Assembly (NCBI RefSeq): GCF_042666655.1
Contig: NZ_JBHTDE010000011.1
Location: 48,876-112,875 of the forward strand
Direction of reading: 5' to 3'
DNA length: 64,000 nucleotides
Source of the DNA: Paracraurococcus sp042666655
GTDB lineage: Bacteria > Pseudomonadota > Alphaproteobacteria > Acetobacterales > Acetobacteraceae
Shown: one piece after another, positions 1-7,597 of the stretch
How positions within the stretch are numbered: the stretch's first letter is position 1
Layout of the letters: every line of letters starts with the position of its first letter
Notes under the pieces: model-generated
Database searches by the model: none
The model's input: only the letters and a program-made list of their open reading frames with translations
What the model was told of the DNA's origin: nothing
Made by a program: the position numbers and the translations under genes

Positions 1-2
1 GC

Positions 3-1067
3 CCGGATTTCGGCAAGTTCGGCAAGCAGCTGCTGGAAAAGCTGCGCGCGGTCTTCAAGACCAGCCAGCCGGTCATCGTCTTCCCGGCCTCGGGCACCGG
101 CGCCTGGGAAGCGGCGCTGGCCAATACGCTGTCGCCCAGCGACCGCGTGCTGATGTGCGAGACCGGCTGGTTCGCCCACCTTTGGCAGGAGCTGGCCGGC
201 AAGCTCGGCCTGAAGCCCGAGCTGATCGAGACCGACTGGCGCCGCGGCGCCGATGTCGCGGCGATCGAGGCGGCGCTGCGCGACGACAAGGCGCATGGCA
301 TCAAGGCGGTCTGCGTGGTGCACAACGAGACCAGCACCGGCGCCACCTCGCGCATCGCCGCGGTCCGCAAGGCCATCGACGCCGCCGGGCATCCGGCGCT
401 GCTGCTGGTGGATACCATCAGCGGCCTGGCCTCGATCGACTACCGGCACGACGAATGGGGCGTCGACGTCACCATCGCCGGCAGCCAGAAGGGGCTGATG
501 CTGCCGCCCGGCCTGTCCTTCAACGCGATCTCGGCCAAGGCGCTGAAGGCGGCGGAAGGCGCCAGGATTCCCCGCAGCTACTGGGACTGGCGGCCGATGC
601 TGGCGGCCAATGCCCAGGGGTTCTTCCCCTCCACCCCGGCGACCAACCTGCTCTATGGGCTGGATGCCGCCATCGACATGCTGATGGAGGAGGGGCTCGA
701 CAACGTCTTCGCCCGGCACGACCGCTTCGCCGAGGCGACCCGCCGCGCGGTGCGCGCCTGGGGCCTCGAGGTCCAGGTCGAGGTGCCGGGCGAATATTCC
801 TCGGTGCTCACCGCGGTGCGGCTGCCGGAGGGCCACAGCGCCAACGCCCTGCGCGCGGCGATCCTCGACAAGTTCAACATGAGCCTCGGCAACGGGCTCG
901 GCCGGCTGAACGACCGGGTGTTCCGGATCGGCCACCTCGGCGATTTCGGCCCGCTGCAGCTGGTCGGCACCTTGGGCGGGGTCGAGATGGGGCTGGGTGC
1001 CGCCGGGGTGCCGCACAAGGCGGGCGGCGTGCAGGCGGCGATGGCCTACCTGAACGGCAACGCCTGA
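3..1067 (+). CDS. sgaA: Serine-glyoxylate aminotransferase (5' end outside window)
   Basis: Class V PLP-dependent aminotransferase (fold type I) that converts serine and glyoxylate to hydroxypyruvate and glycine in the cytoplasm. The frame is open from base 3 and gives 354 visible residues; the family is usually about 390-400, so roughly 40 N-terminal residues lie outside the window. Visible signatures are PASGTGAWEAAL near residue 30 (cofactor phosphate region), DTISGLASIDY (the aspartate that contacts the pyridine ring) and GSQKGLML, in which Lys 163 of the visible part should form the Schiff base. A hairpin-rich stretch follows the stop. The function rests on family resemblance; alanine-glyoxylate activity is possible, but the sequence is closest to bacterial serine-cycle and photorespiratory enzymes. 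Confidence 0.9.
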   Translation, partial: PDFGKFGKQLLEKLRAVFKTSQPVIVFPASGTGAWEAALANTLSPSDRVLMCETGWFAHLWQELAGKLGLKPELIETDWRRGADVAAIEAALRDDKAHGIKAVCVVHNETSTGATSRIAAVRKAIDAAGHPALLLVDTISGLASIDYRHDEWGVDVTIAGSQKGLMLPPGLSFNAISAKALKAAEGARIPRSYWDWRPMLAANAQGFFPSTPATNLLYGLDAAIDMLMEEGLDNVFARHDRFAEATRRAVRAWGLEVQVEVPGEYSSVLTAVRLPEGHSANALRAAILDKFNMSLGNGLGRLNDRVFRIGHLGDFGPLQLVGTLGGVEMGLGAAGVPHKAGGVQAAMAYLNGNA

Positions 1068-1103
1068 CGCGGCGGTTGCCAGCCCAAAGATTTGGCTGGG
1101 GGT

Positions 1104-1129
1104 CCGGGGGAGAATAGCGTCTCCCGCGG
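1104..1129 (+). terminator. GC-rich hairpin after sgaA
   Basis: An inverted repeat with arms GGGAGA (1108-1113) and TCTCCC (1120-1125), flanked by CCG and CGG. It sits about 40 bases after the aminotransferase stop and follows another short hairpin (CCAGCC at 1079-1084 with GGCTGG at 1094-1099). There is no T-run, so this is a terminator-like or mRNA 3'-end structure by position only. It resembles the short hairpins found after other genes in this window. Confidence 0.45.
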
Positions 1130-1153
1130 CCTTCCGGACGCTTAGCATTCGAT

Positions 1154-1192
1154 CTCCAAAGTGGCATAACGATTAGCCTTGCCACATTGGAG
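1154..1192 (+). promoter_or_regulatory. Inverted repeat covering the nuclease ribosome binding site
   Basis: Arms CTCCAAAGTGGCA (1154-1166) and TGCCACATTGGAG (1180-1192) are reverse complements with one mismatch in 13 and a 13-base loop. The only good Shine-Dalgarno sequence for the next gene, GGAG at 1189-1192, is the last part of the right arm, eight bases before the GTG start at 1201. In mRNA the stem would pair that GGAG with CTCC at 1154-1157 and block ribosome entry. A DNA operator for a dimeric repressor is the alternative reading. Confidence 0.5.
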
Positions 1193-1200
1193 TATCGCGC

Positions 1201-1722
1201 GTGCGCCGCCTGGCCGCTTTGGCCCTTCTCGCCTGCCTGCATGCCGCACCCGCCTGGGCCGCCCCCGATCTCCTCGGCCAGGTCGTCGGCATCAGCGACG
1301 GCGACACCCTGACCCTGCTGACCCCCGACCGCCGCCAGACCAAGGTGCGCCTGGCCGAGATCGACACGCCGGAGCGCCGCCAGCCCTATGGCAGCCGGGC
1401 GCGGGAGGCGCTGGCCGACCTCGCCTTCCAGCGCCAGGTGCGGGTGGTGGTGGAGGATACCGATCGCTACGGCCGCACCATCGGGCGTGTCTATGCCGGC
1501 AGGCGCGACGTGAATGCCGAGATGGTCCGCCGCGGCGCCGCATGGGTCTATGACCGCTACAACCGCGACCCGAAGCTGCCGGCGCTGGAGGCCGAGGCCC
1601 GCGCCGCCCGGCGGGGCCTCTGGGCGCTGCCGGAGGCGGCGCGCATGCCGCCCTGGGAATGGCGCCGGCGGGCCAAGGCGGAGCGCGATGCCGATCCGGC
1701 GCCGCGCCGCGTGCCGGGTTAG
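1201..1722 (+). CDS. Secreted thermonuclease-family (SNase-like) nuclease
   Basis: A 173-residue protein with a signal peptide (MRRLAALALLACLHAAPAWA, cleavage after AWA) and one staphylococcal-nuclease-like OB-fold domain at about residues 25-145. Typical motifs are VVGISDGDTLTLL, VRLAEIDTPE (a catalytic Arg and the calcium-binding Asp) and DRYGRTIGRVY. It probably hydrolyses DNA and/or RNA in the periplasm or outside the cell. The GTG start at 1201 is chosen because it gives a clean signal peptide and has GGAG eight bases upstream; that GGAG lies inside a strong inverted repeat. The convergent esterase gene ends at 1719, so the two stop codons overlap by 4 bases. Preference for DNA or RNA cannot be told from sequence. 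Confidence 0.85.
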   Translation: MRRLAALALLACLHAAPAWAAPDLLGQVVGISDGDTLTLLTPDRRQTKVRLAEIDTPERRQPYGSRAREALADLAFQRQVRVVVEDTDRYGRTIGRVYAGRRDVNAEMVRRGAAWVYDRYNRDPKLPALEAEARAARRGLWALPEAARMPPWEWRRRAKAERDADPAPRRVPG

Positions 1723-2813
1723 TCCTGCAGCCCGGCCACCCGTTCCACCATCCGCCAGATCGCGCTGACCTGGACGCCGTCCTTGAACAGATAGCGCCTG
1801 TCGTAGCCGTAGCCCCACCAGTTCCAGCAGCCTTCCGGGTTGATGGCGCTGGCGTCCGAGATACCGGGCGGGTCGAAGGCGGTGGTGCTGACGGTCCGCG
1901 CCTGCGGGTACAGCACCACGATGCGGTTGGTGTCGGCCCATTCGTTGACGCCGATGTTTCGGTAGAAGCGATCGCCCAGCGCCTGTACCGACTGCTTGCA
2001 GCCATGCAGCACCACGTGCAGCCGGCAGGGCGCCGCATCCGCCGCTGCGCAGGCGGCCGGGACATAGAGCATGCCGCTGTCCCACAGCCCGTGCCGCGGC
2101 CCGTTGCCGCCCGGGGTGAATTGCTTCTGGTCGAAGGCGACGTAGCGGCCGGATGGCGCCGCCGCCGCCGGGGCCAGCTTGCCGTAGATCGTCTCCAGCA
2201 GGTGCCGCGCCTGGTCGTAGCCGCAGTCGTTGATGAAGGGCGCCTTGTTGGCGGCGCAGGCGACGCCGTAGGCCTGGGTGACCCAGGCATGCCCGGCATT
2301 CACAGCCGCATTGCTGAAGCTGGTGGCCACCGTCGGCAGGCCGAGCAGCCCATAGACCGCGACCGCCCGCCGCACCGTCTCCGGGTTCACCACCGCATCC
2401 GCGCGGCCGGTGAAGGCATAGAGCCGGCTGCGGCCGAGGTTCTCGACCGGGTCGATCCAGCCGAGCGCGGCGAATTGCCGGATGCGGCCGGCATAGGTCG
2501 TGGCCGGCTGCAGCAGGCTCGGCGCGGTCATGCAGGGGCCCAGCGCCAGGGCGGCCAGCGGCTGCACCCCGGTCCCGGTCGCGTCGTACACCGCGCAGCC
2601 ATGGAGCCCGCCGGCGACCAGCCCGGCGCCCATCAGCCTGGCGGAATGCGCGACATGCAGCTGGTTCGCCATGAAGGCGCCGGAGGAAATGCCGGAGACC
2701 GAGATCTGCCCCGGGTCGATCGGCAGGGTGCCGAGCCGGTCGGCGGCACGCGCGCCGCCGCCGCCGAGCGCGACGGCCAGCGCCAGGGCAAGCGGGAGGA
2801 ATCGGGGTCGCAT
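1719..2813 (-). CDS. Secreted PHB-depolymerase-like esterase
   Basis: A 364-residue alpha/beta-hydrolase with a signal peptide (hydrophobic LALALAVALGGGG, cleavage near ARA-AD). The nucleophile elbow is unusual: SGISSGAFMA replaces the plain GxSxG and is typical of the PHB/poly(3-hydroxyvalerate) depolymerase subfamily that acts extracellularly or in the periplasm. RLHVVLHGCKQ around residue 248 forms the oxyanion region, and the C-terminal GCWNWWGYGYD segment is also characteristic. It should cleave short- or medium-chain polyhydroxyalkanoate or similar polyesters. The phasin gene lies immediately upstream on the same strand (about 60 bases away), which supports a link to PHA metabolism. The exact polymer is inferred. 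Confidence 0.8.
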   Translation of the reverse strand: MRPRFLPLALALAVALGGGGARAADRLGTLPIDPGQISVSGISSGAFMANQLHVAHSARLMGAGLVAGGLHGCAVYDATGTGVQPLAALALGPCMTAPSLLQPATTYAGRIRQFAALGWIDPVENLGRSRLYAFTGRADAVVNPETVRRAVAVYGLLGLPTVATSFSNAAVNAGHAWVTQAYGVACAANKAPFINDCGYDQARHLLETIYGKLAPAAAAPSGRYVAFDQKQFTPGGNGPRHGLWDSGMLYVPAACAAADAAPCRLHVVLHGCKQSVQALGDRFYRNIGVNEWADTNRIVVLYPQARTVSTTAFDPPGISDASAINPEGCWNWWGYGYDRRYLFKDGVQVSAIWRMVERVAGLQD

Positions 2814-2874
2814 CGCGGCATCTCCGTCGGGTCGGGCTGGTGGAGCCGGCGCGGCAGACCGGAGCCTGCCGGCC

Positions 2875-3282
2875 TCAGGCCTTGGTGGGCAGCGCCAGCA
2901 GCAGCGCCGCCTTCATCTCGTCGAGCGAGGCGAGGAAGCGGGTCTGCAGGATGCTGGCGACGCCGGCGCCGGCCTGGCCCGCCAGCTCATTGAGGAGGTT
3001 GGCCTGCGCCTGGCCTTCGAGGATCGCCGACTTGATCGAATCGAAGGGCTTGGCGACCGCGGCGCGTGGATCGGTGCCCAGCGGCAGGCCGGCGGGCCGG
3101 CTCGCGGCACCCTGCAGCCGGGTGGCCAGCATCGCCTGCTGCTGCCTGGCCAGGGTGCCGATGCCCTCCACCGCGGCCTGCCGCGCCGCGGCCAGGGCTT
3201 CCAGGTTCTTCACCTGGATCGCCAGCAGCGCGGCAAGCACCGCCCCGGTCGGCATCGGCCGGGCAAGGGGTGATTCGGACAT
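2875..3282 (-). CDS. Phasin family protein
   Basis: A 135-residue, Ala/Gln-rich, mainly helical protein without a signal peptide. The stretch IQVKNLEALAAARQAAVEGI is the typical phasin helix, followed by the usual A-x-x-P segment and a second long helix ending in MKAALLLALP. Phasins coat intracellular polyhydroxyalkanoate granules and control their size. The start at 3282 (MSESPLARP) is preferred over a longer N-terminus because GGAGAGG lies just upstream. The next gene downstream on the same strand is the PHB-depolymerase-like esterase. A glutathione transferase diverges upstream, with about 190 non-coding bases between them. Confidence 0.8.
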   Translation of the reverse strand: MSESPLARPMPTGAVLAALLAIQVKNLEALAAARQAAVEGIGTLARQQQAMLATRLQGAASRPAGLPLGTDPRAAVAKPFDSIKSAILEGQAQANLLNELAGQAGAGVASILQTRFLASLDEMKAALLLALPTKA

Positions 3283-3473
3283 CGTGACCTCTCCGGCTCC
3301 GGTGACGCCAGCATGCGCGCCGGTGGCCCGCATGACTGTGCCGCGCCGCACGATGGACCCGGACATTGCGGGTCGCGGTGGCCTCTCCCGGCCCGCGGCG
3401 GCGCCGCCGATGGCGGTTGTGCCCGACCCGCGGCCGGCCGCATGCTCCGGCCAGGCGGGAGAGGAGACGCAGC

Positions 3474-4208
3474 ATGGTGGGCCCCATCGTCGCGCCGGCG
3501 GCGCGCAGCCCCATCCAGGTCTGGACCTGGCCGACGCCGAACGGCCACAAGGTCCACATCATGCTGGAGGAACTTGGCCTGCCGTATGAGGTCGTTCCGG
3601 TGGCGATCGGCAAGGGCGAGCAATTCCGGCCGGAATTCCTGGCCATCACCCCGAACCACCGCATCCCGGCGATCGTCGACCCCGAAGGCCCCGACGGCGG
3701 CCGCTTCACCCTGTTCGAGAGCGCGGCGATCCTGGTCTACCTGGCAGAGAAGACCGGCTCCGCCCTGCTGCCGAAAGCCGGGGAGGCGCGCTACCGCGCT
3801 CTCGAATGGACCATGTTCCAGATGGGCGGGGTCGGGCCGATGTTCGGCCAGTACAACCATTTCACCAATTACGCGCCGGAGAAGATCCCCTACGCGATCG
3901 AGCGCTACACCAACGAGGTCGCCCGGCTGCACCGGGTGCTCGACAAGAGGCTGGCCGCCAGCGCCTATCTCGCCGGGCCGGACTACTCGATCGCCGATAT
4001 CTGCACCTTCCCGTGGATCCGGAATGCGGATCGCCGTGGAATTGATCTGGCGCATTACCCGCATCTGCGGCGTTGGCATGATGCCGTCGCCGCGCGTCCC
4101 GCGGTGCAGCGTGGCGTCCAGGTCCTGGCCGAGAACCAGCGCCGGGGCGCCATGACCGATGCGGAACGCGAGGTGATGTTCGGCAAGACGCAGTTCGCGG
4201 TGCGCTGA
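3474..4208 (+). CDS. Glutathione S-transferase family protein (Ure2p/YfcG-like)
   Basis: A 244-residue cytosolic protein with an N-terminal thioredoxin-fold domain (about residues 10-95) and a C-terminal helical domain. VWTWPTPNGHKVHIMLEELGLPY is the Ure2p/nu-class start, with Thr and Asn (TPNG) in place of the catalytic Tyr or Ser. NHRIPAIVDPEG and the glutathione-binding FESAAILVYLAEK follow; the C-terminal domain holds SIADICTFPWIR. Such proteins have disulfide reductase or peroxidase activity with glutathione. The start at 3474 is chosen for the GAGGAG upstream. A paralogue of the same subfamily lies at 23095-23724. Confidence 0.88.
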   Translation: MVGPIVAPAARSPIQVWTWPTPNGHKVHIMLEELGLPYEVVPVAIGKGEQFRPEFLAITPNHRIPAIVDPEGPDGGRFTLFESAAILVYLAEKTGSALLPKAGEARYRALEWTMFQMGGVGPMFGQYNHFTNYAPEKIPYAIERYTNEVARLHRVLDKRLAASAYLAGPDYSIADICTFPWIRNADRRGIDLAHYPHLRRWHDAVAARPAVQRGVQVLAENQRRGAMTDAEREVMFGKTQFAVR

Positions 4209-4264
4209 CCGCGGAAGAACGCCGCGACGGTCATCCGGCCGTCGTCACGGCAAGGGGAATCAGG

Positions 4265-4903
4265 ATGGCCGAAATCGACCACATCGTGCTGGGCGCCCGG
4301 ACGCTCGCCGAAGGCGCCGCCTTCATCGAACAGCATCTGGGGGTGAAGCCGCGCGCCGGCGGCAAGCATGAGGGCTTCGGCACGCACAACATGCTGCTCG
4401 GCCTGGGCAAGGGGACCTATCTGGAAATCATCGCCCCCGACCCGGACCAGCCGCAACCGCCGCATGGCCGCATGTTCGACCTCGACGACCCGGCGGTGAA
4501 GGTGATGCTGGAAGCCGAGCCGCGGCTGATCGCCTGGGTGGCCCGCACCCCGGTGATGGATGCCGTGGTGGCACGCCTGGGCCACCGCGCCGGGGAGGTG
4601 CGGGCGATGAGCCGCGGCGACCTGCAGTGGCGCATGGCCTTCCCGCCGCAACGCCAGGACATGGACAACCTGATCCCGGCGCTGATCGAATGGACGGGGG
4701 AGGGCGCTTCCTCCCGGATTCCCGACAGCCATGTCCGCCTGCTGCACCTGGAGGCCGAGCACCCCGAGGCCGAGGCGGTGAAGGCGGCGCTGGCCGAGCG
4801 CGGGCTGGAGGAGGCGCTGAAGGTGCGCCGCAGTCCGCACGCCCGGCTGGTTGCCCGGCTGCGCCGGGCGGATGGACAAGAAGTCACGCTCAGCAGCGGC
4901 TGA
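4265..4903 (+). CDS. VOC-family glyoxalase-like domain protein
   Basis: A 212-residue cytoplasmic protein starting IDHIVLGARTLAEGAAFIEQ, typical of the glyoxalase-like domain (vicinal oxygen chelate fold). GTHNMLLGLGKGTYLEIIAPDP is the second strand-metal segment: the His of IDHIV and the Glu of LEII are in the places of VOC metal ligands. The second half keeps the beta-strand rhythm (PALIEW, LLHLEAEHPE) but is degenerate. The substrate is unknown. A small GCGGC-GAA-GCCGC hairpin overlaps the stop region. It follows the glutathione transferase by 56 bases on the same strand and may be co-transcribed with it. Confidence 0.75.
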   Translation: MAEIDHIVLGARTLAEGAAFIEQHLGVKPRAGGKHEGFGTHNMLLGLGKGTYLEIIAPDPDQPQPPHGRMFDLDDPAVKVMLEAEPRLIAWVARTPVMDAVVARLGHRAGEVRAMSRGDLQWRMAFPPQRQDMDNLIPALIEWTGEGASSRIPDSHVRLLHLEAEHPEAEAVKAALAERGLEEALKVRRSPHARLVARLRRADGQEVTLSSG

Positions 4904-5035
4904 CGCGGCGAAGCCGCGAAATAGATGGTCTCACCCGCCTTCAACCGGGCTTTGCGCCCGTGCTACAGGAGAGCGGGACCGGTCGGCATGGGACCGCCGG
5001 CCGGAACCACCCTTCGGGCGAGGCGCATGGGGGCA

Positions 5036-5635
5036 TCAACGCCGAGGCTGATACCGCCAGACACTGGCAGGCGGGAGGTTGAGCGGCGTCCAGGCCTCGC
5101 GCCTGGCGTGCAGCCCCAGCTTGCCATGCGGCAACGGCGAGGTGATGCAATAGCTGTACAGCAGGAACCCCTTGCCCGGGGCCACTGCCTCGACCGCCGC
5201 CACGAAGCGCCGCTGCTGTTCCAGCGGCAGCAGCACCAGCGGGATGCCGCAGATCGCGGTGCCGACCTTGCCATGCAGCCGCTCCGGCAGGTCGCGTGCC
5301 AGCTCGAAGGCATCGCCGCAGACCACGTTCACGCCCGGAAGGACCGCCCGCAGGTGCCCCGCCATTTCAGGCACGATCTCGACCACCGCCAGCTTCCCGG
5401 CCGGCACGCCGGCGGCGAGCAGGGCGCGGGAGACGACACCCGTGCCGGCGCCGAGCTCCAGCACCACCTCGTCCGGCGCCCGCTCCACCAGGGCGGCGAT
5501 GCGCCGGCACAAGGTGCGGGAGGACGGGATGACCGAGCCCATCTGCAGCGGGTTGGCGAGCCAGCGCTTGAAGAAAAGCGATGCATTCGCCGCCTGCCGC
5601 CGGTCCCCGTCTCCGCTCGCCGTCGATCCCGACAT
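5036..5635 (-). CDS. Class I SAM-dependent methyltransferase (phospholipid N-methyltransferase-like)
   Basis: A roughly 199-residue methyltransferase with a Rossmann fold. EVVLELGAGTGVVSRALL is SAM motif I, LAVVEIVPEMAGHLR holds the acidic residue that binds the ribose, and VVCGDAFELA is motif III. The N-terminal FFKRWLANPLQMGSVIPSS and the late IPLVLLP are features of the PmtA/rRNA-dimethylase-like group that methylates phosphatidylethanolamine in alphaproteobacteria. The start at 5635 has GGGAG upstream; an in-frame ATG at 5653 also has a fair Shine-Dalgarno (AGGA). About 130 bases between the VOC gene and this gene's 3' end carry no gene. The lipid substrate is inferred from family resemblance only. 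Confidence 0.75.
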   Translation of the reverse strand: MSGSTASGDGDRRQAANASLFFKRWLANPLQMGSVIPSSRTLCRRIAALVERAPDEVVLELGAGTGVVSRALLAAGVPAGKLAVVEIVPEMAGHLRAVLPGVNVVCGDAFELARDLPERLHGKVGTAICGIPLVLLPLEQQRRFVAAVEAVAPGKGFLLYSYCITSPLPHGKLGLHARREAWTPLNLPPASVWRYQPRR

Positions 5636-5769
5636 GCCGGTCTCCCTGTCCATCACGTCCTGGCCGGGCCCGCCCGGCACGCTGCCTCCTTAAGGTCGAC
5701 GGCGACGCCGGCGAAGGCCCCGGCCGGGGTCGCGACGGCCTGCCGGGGCGGATTTCATGGTGCCGTCAT

Positions 5770-7158
5770 ATGACCGCCCGGATCCTCGTGGTCGACGACA
5801 TCCCGGCCAACCTCCGGCTGCTCGAAGCCAAGCTGCTGGCCGAATACTACGAGGTGGCGCTGGCCTCGAGCGGGCCCGAGGCCTTGGCCATGGCCGCGCG
5901 CTGGTCGCCGGACGTCATCCTGCTCGACGTCATGATGCCGGGGATGGACGGCTACGAGGTCTGCCGCCGGCTGAAGGCGCATGACGCCACCGCCCATCTG
6001 CCGGTGGTCATGGTCACCGCGCTGATCGACCAAGCGGAACGCGTCCGGGGCCTGGAGGCCGGGGCCGACGACTTCCTGTCGAAGCCGGTGGACGACGCCA
6101 CCATGTTCGCCCGGCTGCGCGCCCTGCTGCGGGTGAAGCAGGTGCTGGATGCCTGGCGGCAGCGCACCGACACCGCCCGGCAATTGGGGATCGAGCCGCC
6201 GCCGGAGCCGCGCGCGAACATTGACGGCGCCCGCGCCCTGGTGCTGTCGGAGATGCCCGGCGAAAGCCGGCAGATCGCCGAGGCGCTGGCCGCCGACGGC
6301 GTCGTGGTGCATCAGTCCACCCGCTCGGACGAGGCGCGGCGGGCGTTGCTGGAGGGCAATTTCGACCTCGCCGTGCTCTGCCTGCCGCCCGAGGGCGGCG
6401 ACGTGCTGCGGCTCGCCTCCCGGCTGCGGGCCGAGGCGGCGACGCGCGACCTGCCGGTGGTGCTGGCGGCCGATGCCAACCAGCGCGGCTTGGTGCTGCG
6501 CGGCTTCGACCTCGGCGCCAACGACCACGTGCTGCGGCCGATCGACGCCAACGAGTTGCGTGCACGCGCGCGCAACCAGGTGCGGCGGAAATGGTACCAG
6601 GAGCGGCTGCGGAACGACCTCGACCGTTCGCTCGAACTGGCGGTGACCGACCCGCTGACCGGGCTGCGCAACCGCCGCTATGTCCGTCGCCACCTGGATG
6701 GCGTGCTGCGGGGGTCGGACGCCGCGGTGATGCTGCTGGACGTGGACCGCTTCAAGGCGATCAACGACACCTACGGCCACGCCGCCGGCGATGCCGCGCT
6801 GAAGGAGGTGGCGGAGCGGATGAAGTCGCACCTCCGCGCCGCCGACGTGCTGGCGCGCTACGGCGGCGAGGAATTCATGGTGGTGCTGGCCGGTGCACCC
6901 ACCGACTACGCCGCGATGGTCGCCGAAAGGCTGCGCGCCGCGCTGAGCAACGACCCGATCTCGGTCGGGCCGGCGCTGCTGCCGATCACCATCAGCATCG
7001 GCCTGGCGATCGCGCCGGCGGGGTGCTCGGTCTCGGGCGCCATCGCCGCGGCGGATGCGGCGCTCTACCGCGCCAAGGCGGCAGGGCGGAACCGGGTGGA
7101 GCAGGCGGTGCCGGAGGATTTCATCGCCGGGCCGCCGGACTCGGCCGCGGACACCTGA
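5770..7158 (+). CDS. pleD: PleD-type response regulator diguanylate cyclase
   Basis: A 462-residue cytoplasmic protein: receiver domain 1 (about 3-118) with DD at 9-10, phospho-acceptor Asp 53 in LLDVMMPG and the switch Lys in FLSKPVDD; receiver domain 2 (about 152-270), which lacks an obvious acceptor; and a GGDEF domain (about 290-450). The active site GGEEF is at 365-369, and an RAAD inhibitory site at 356-359 stands five residues before it, so product feedback inhibition is expected. The domain order matches Caulobacter PleD, which makes cyclic di-GMP after dimerisation. The start at 5770 opens directly on the receiver strand. In many alphaproteobacteria pleD lies next to rpmG, as it does here. 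Confidence 0.93.
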   Translation: MTARILVVDDIPANLRLLEAKLLAEYYEVALASSGPEALAMAARWSPDVILLDVMMPGMDGYEVCRRLKAHDATAHLPVVMVTALIDQAERVRGLEAGADDFLSKPVDDATMFARLRALLRVKQVLDAWRQRTDTARQLGIEPPPEPRANIDGARALVLSEMPGESRQIAEALAADGVVVHQSTRSDEARRALLEGNFDLAVLCLPPEGGDVLRLASRLRAEAATRDLPVVLAADANQRGLVLRGFDLGANDHVLRPIDANELRARARNQVRRKWYQERLRNDLDRSLELAVTDPLTGLRNRRYVRRHLDGVLRGSDAAVMLLDVDRFKAINDTYGHAAGDAALKEVAERMKSHLRAADVLARYGGEEFMVVLAGAPTDYAAMVAERLRAALSNDPISVGPALLPITISIGLAIAPAGCSVSGAIAAADAALYRAKAAGRNRVEQAVPEDFIAGPPDSAADT

Positions 7159-7162
7159 AAAA

Positions 7163-7245
7163 GGAAGGTCGGGGAGATAGCATCCCCTCCGAACCCCTTA
7201 TCGGGTTCCGGAGACCGGCCCCTGCCGCGCGGCCGATGCGCTTGT
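7163..7245 (+). repeat. Dispersed hairpin repeat, copy E (partial)
   Basis: A partial copy of a repeat seen five times in the window. The hairpin GGGGAGATAGCATCCCC (7171-7187) is followed by CCGAACCCC and then the palindromic core GCCGCGCGGC (7224-7233) within CCTGCCGCGCGGCCGATGC. It lies between the convergent 3' ends of pleD and rpmG. The right-hand hairpin of full copies is missing here. Confidence 0.55.
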
Positions 7246-7300
7246 CCAGGCAACGCGAAAAAGCGGCCGGGCTGCCCCGTCCGCTTCCAGCCACCGACAG

Positions 7301-7323
7301 GCGGCGCGGCGCTTGCGCGCCGC
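7301..7323 (-). terminator. Hairpin after rpmG
   Basis: A perfect 8-bp stem, GCGGCGCG (7301-7308) with CGCGCCGC (7316-7323), and a 7-base loop, lying 5 bases after the rpmG stop in the direction of rpmG transcription. There is no T-run, which is common in such GC-rich genomes, so the terminator role is inferred from position. Confidence 0.5.
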
Positions 7324-7328
7324 GAGCC

Positions 7329-7496
7329 TTACTTGATCTTCGATTCGCGGAAGACGACGTGCTTGCGCACGACCGGGTCGTACTTGTTCATCTCGAGCTT
7401 GCCGGTGGTGTTCCGGACGTTCTTCTTGGTCACGTAGAAGAAGCCGGTCTCGGCACTGCTGACGAGCTTGATCTGGATGGTGTTCGACTTGGCCAT
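7329..7496 (-). CDS. rpmG: 50S ribosomal protein L33
   Basis: A 55-residue basic protein beginning MAKSNTIQIKLVSSAETG, continuing FFYVTKKN and ending ESKIK; this is the L33 pattern. KYDPVVRKHVVFRE is the conserved C-terminal part. The zinc-binding Cys pairs of the C+ form are absent, so it is the C- (zinc-independent) type. It sits in the large ribosomal subunit near the E site. The gene follows the S41 protease gene on the same strand with about 100 bases between, and a strong hairpin comes right after its stop. Length and sequence leave little doubt. Confidence 0.96.
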   Translation of the reverse strand: MAKSNTIQIKLVSSAETGFFYVTKKNVRNTTGKLEMNKYDPVVRKHVVFRESKIK

Positions 7497-7597
7497 GACG
7501 AAGCCTTCGCGTGTTCTGTCTGCCGGGCTGGCGTGAGGGCGCGGACAGTAGCGCCCGGGGCGCTGGCGTCAAGCGAAAGCCTCGCCCGAGGGCCGGT

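Noticed and set aside
4960..5030. Possible riboswitch-like leader (GGAGAG element) between the VOC and methyltransferase genes
   Set aside because: GGAGAG alone is not enough; the conserved core bases of the glycine or SAM classes are missing and no plus-strand gene follows within 700 bases.
5581..5769. Longer N-terminus for the PleD-type protein
   Set aside because: The extra 63 residues are Pro/Arg-rich shadow sequence over the divergent promoter and methyltransferase start; the receiver domain begins directly at ATG 5770.
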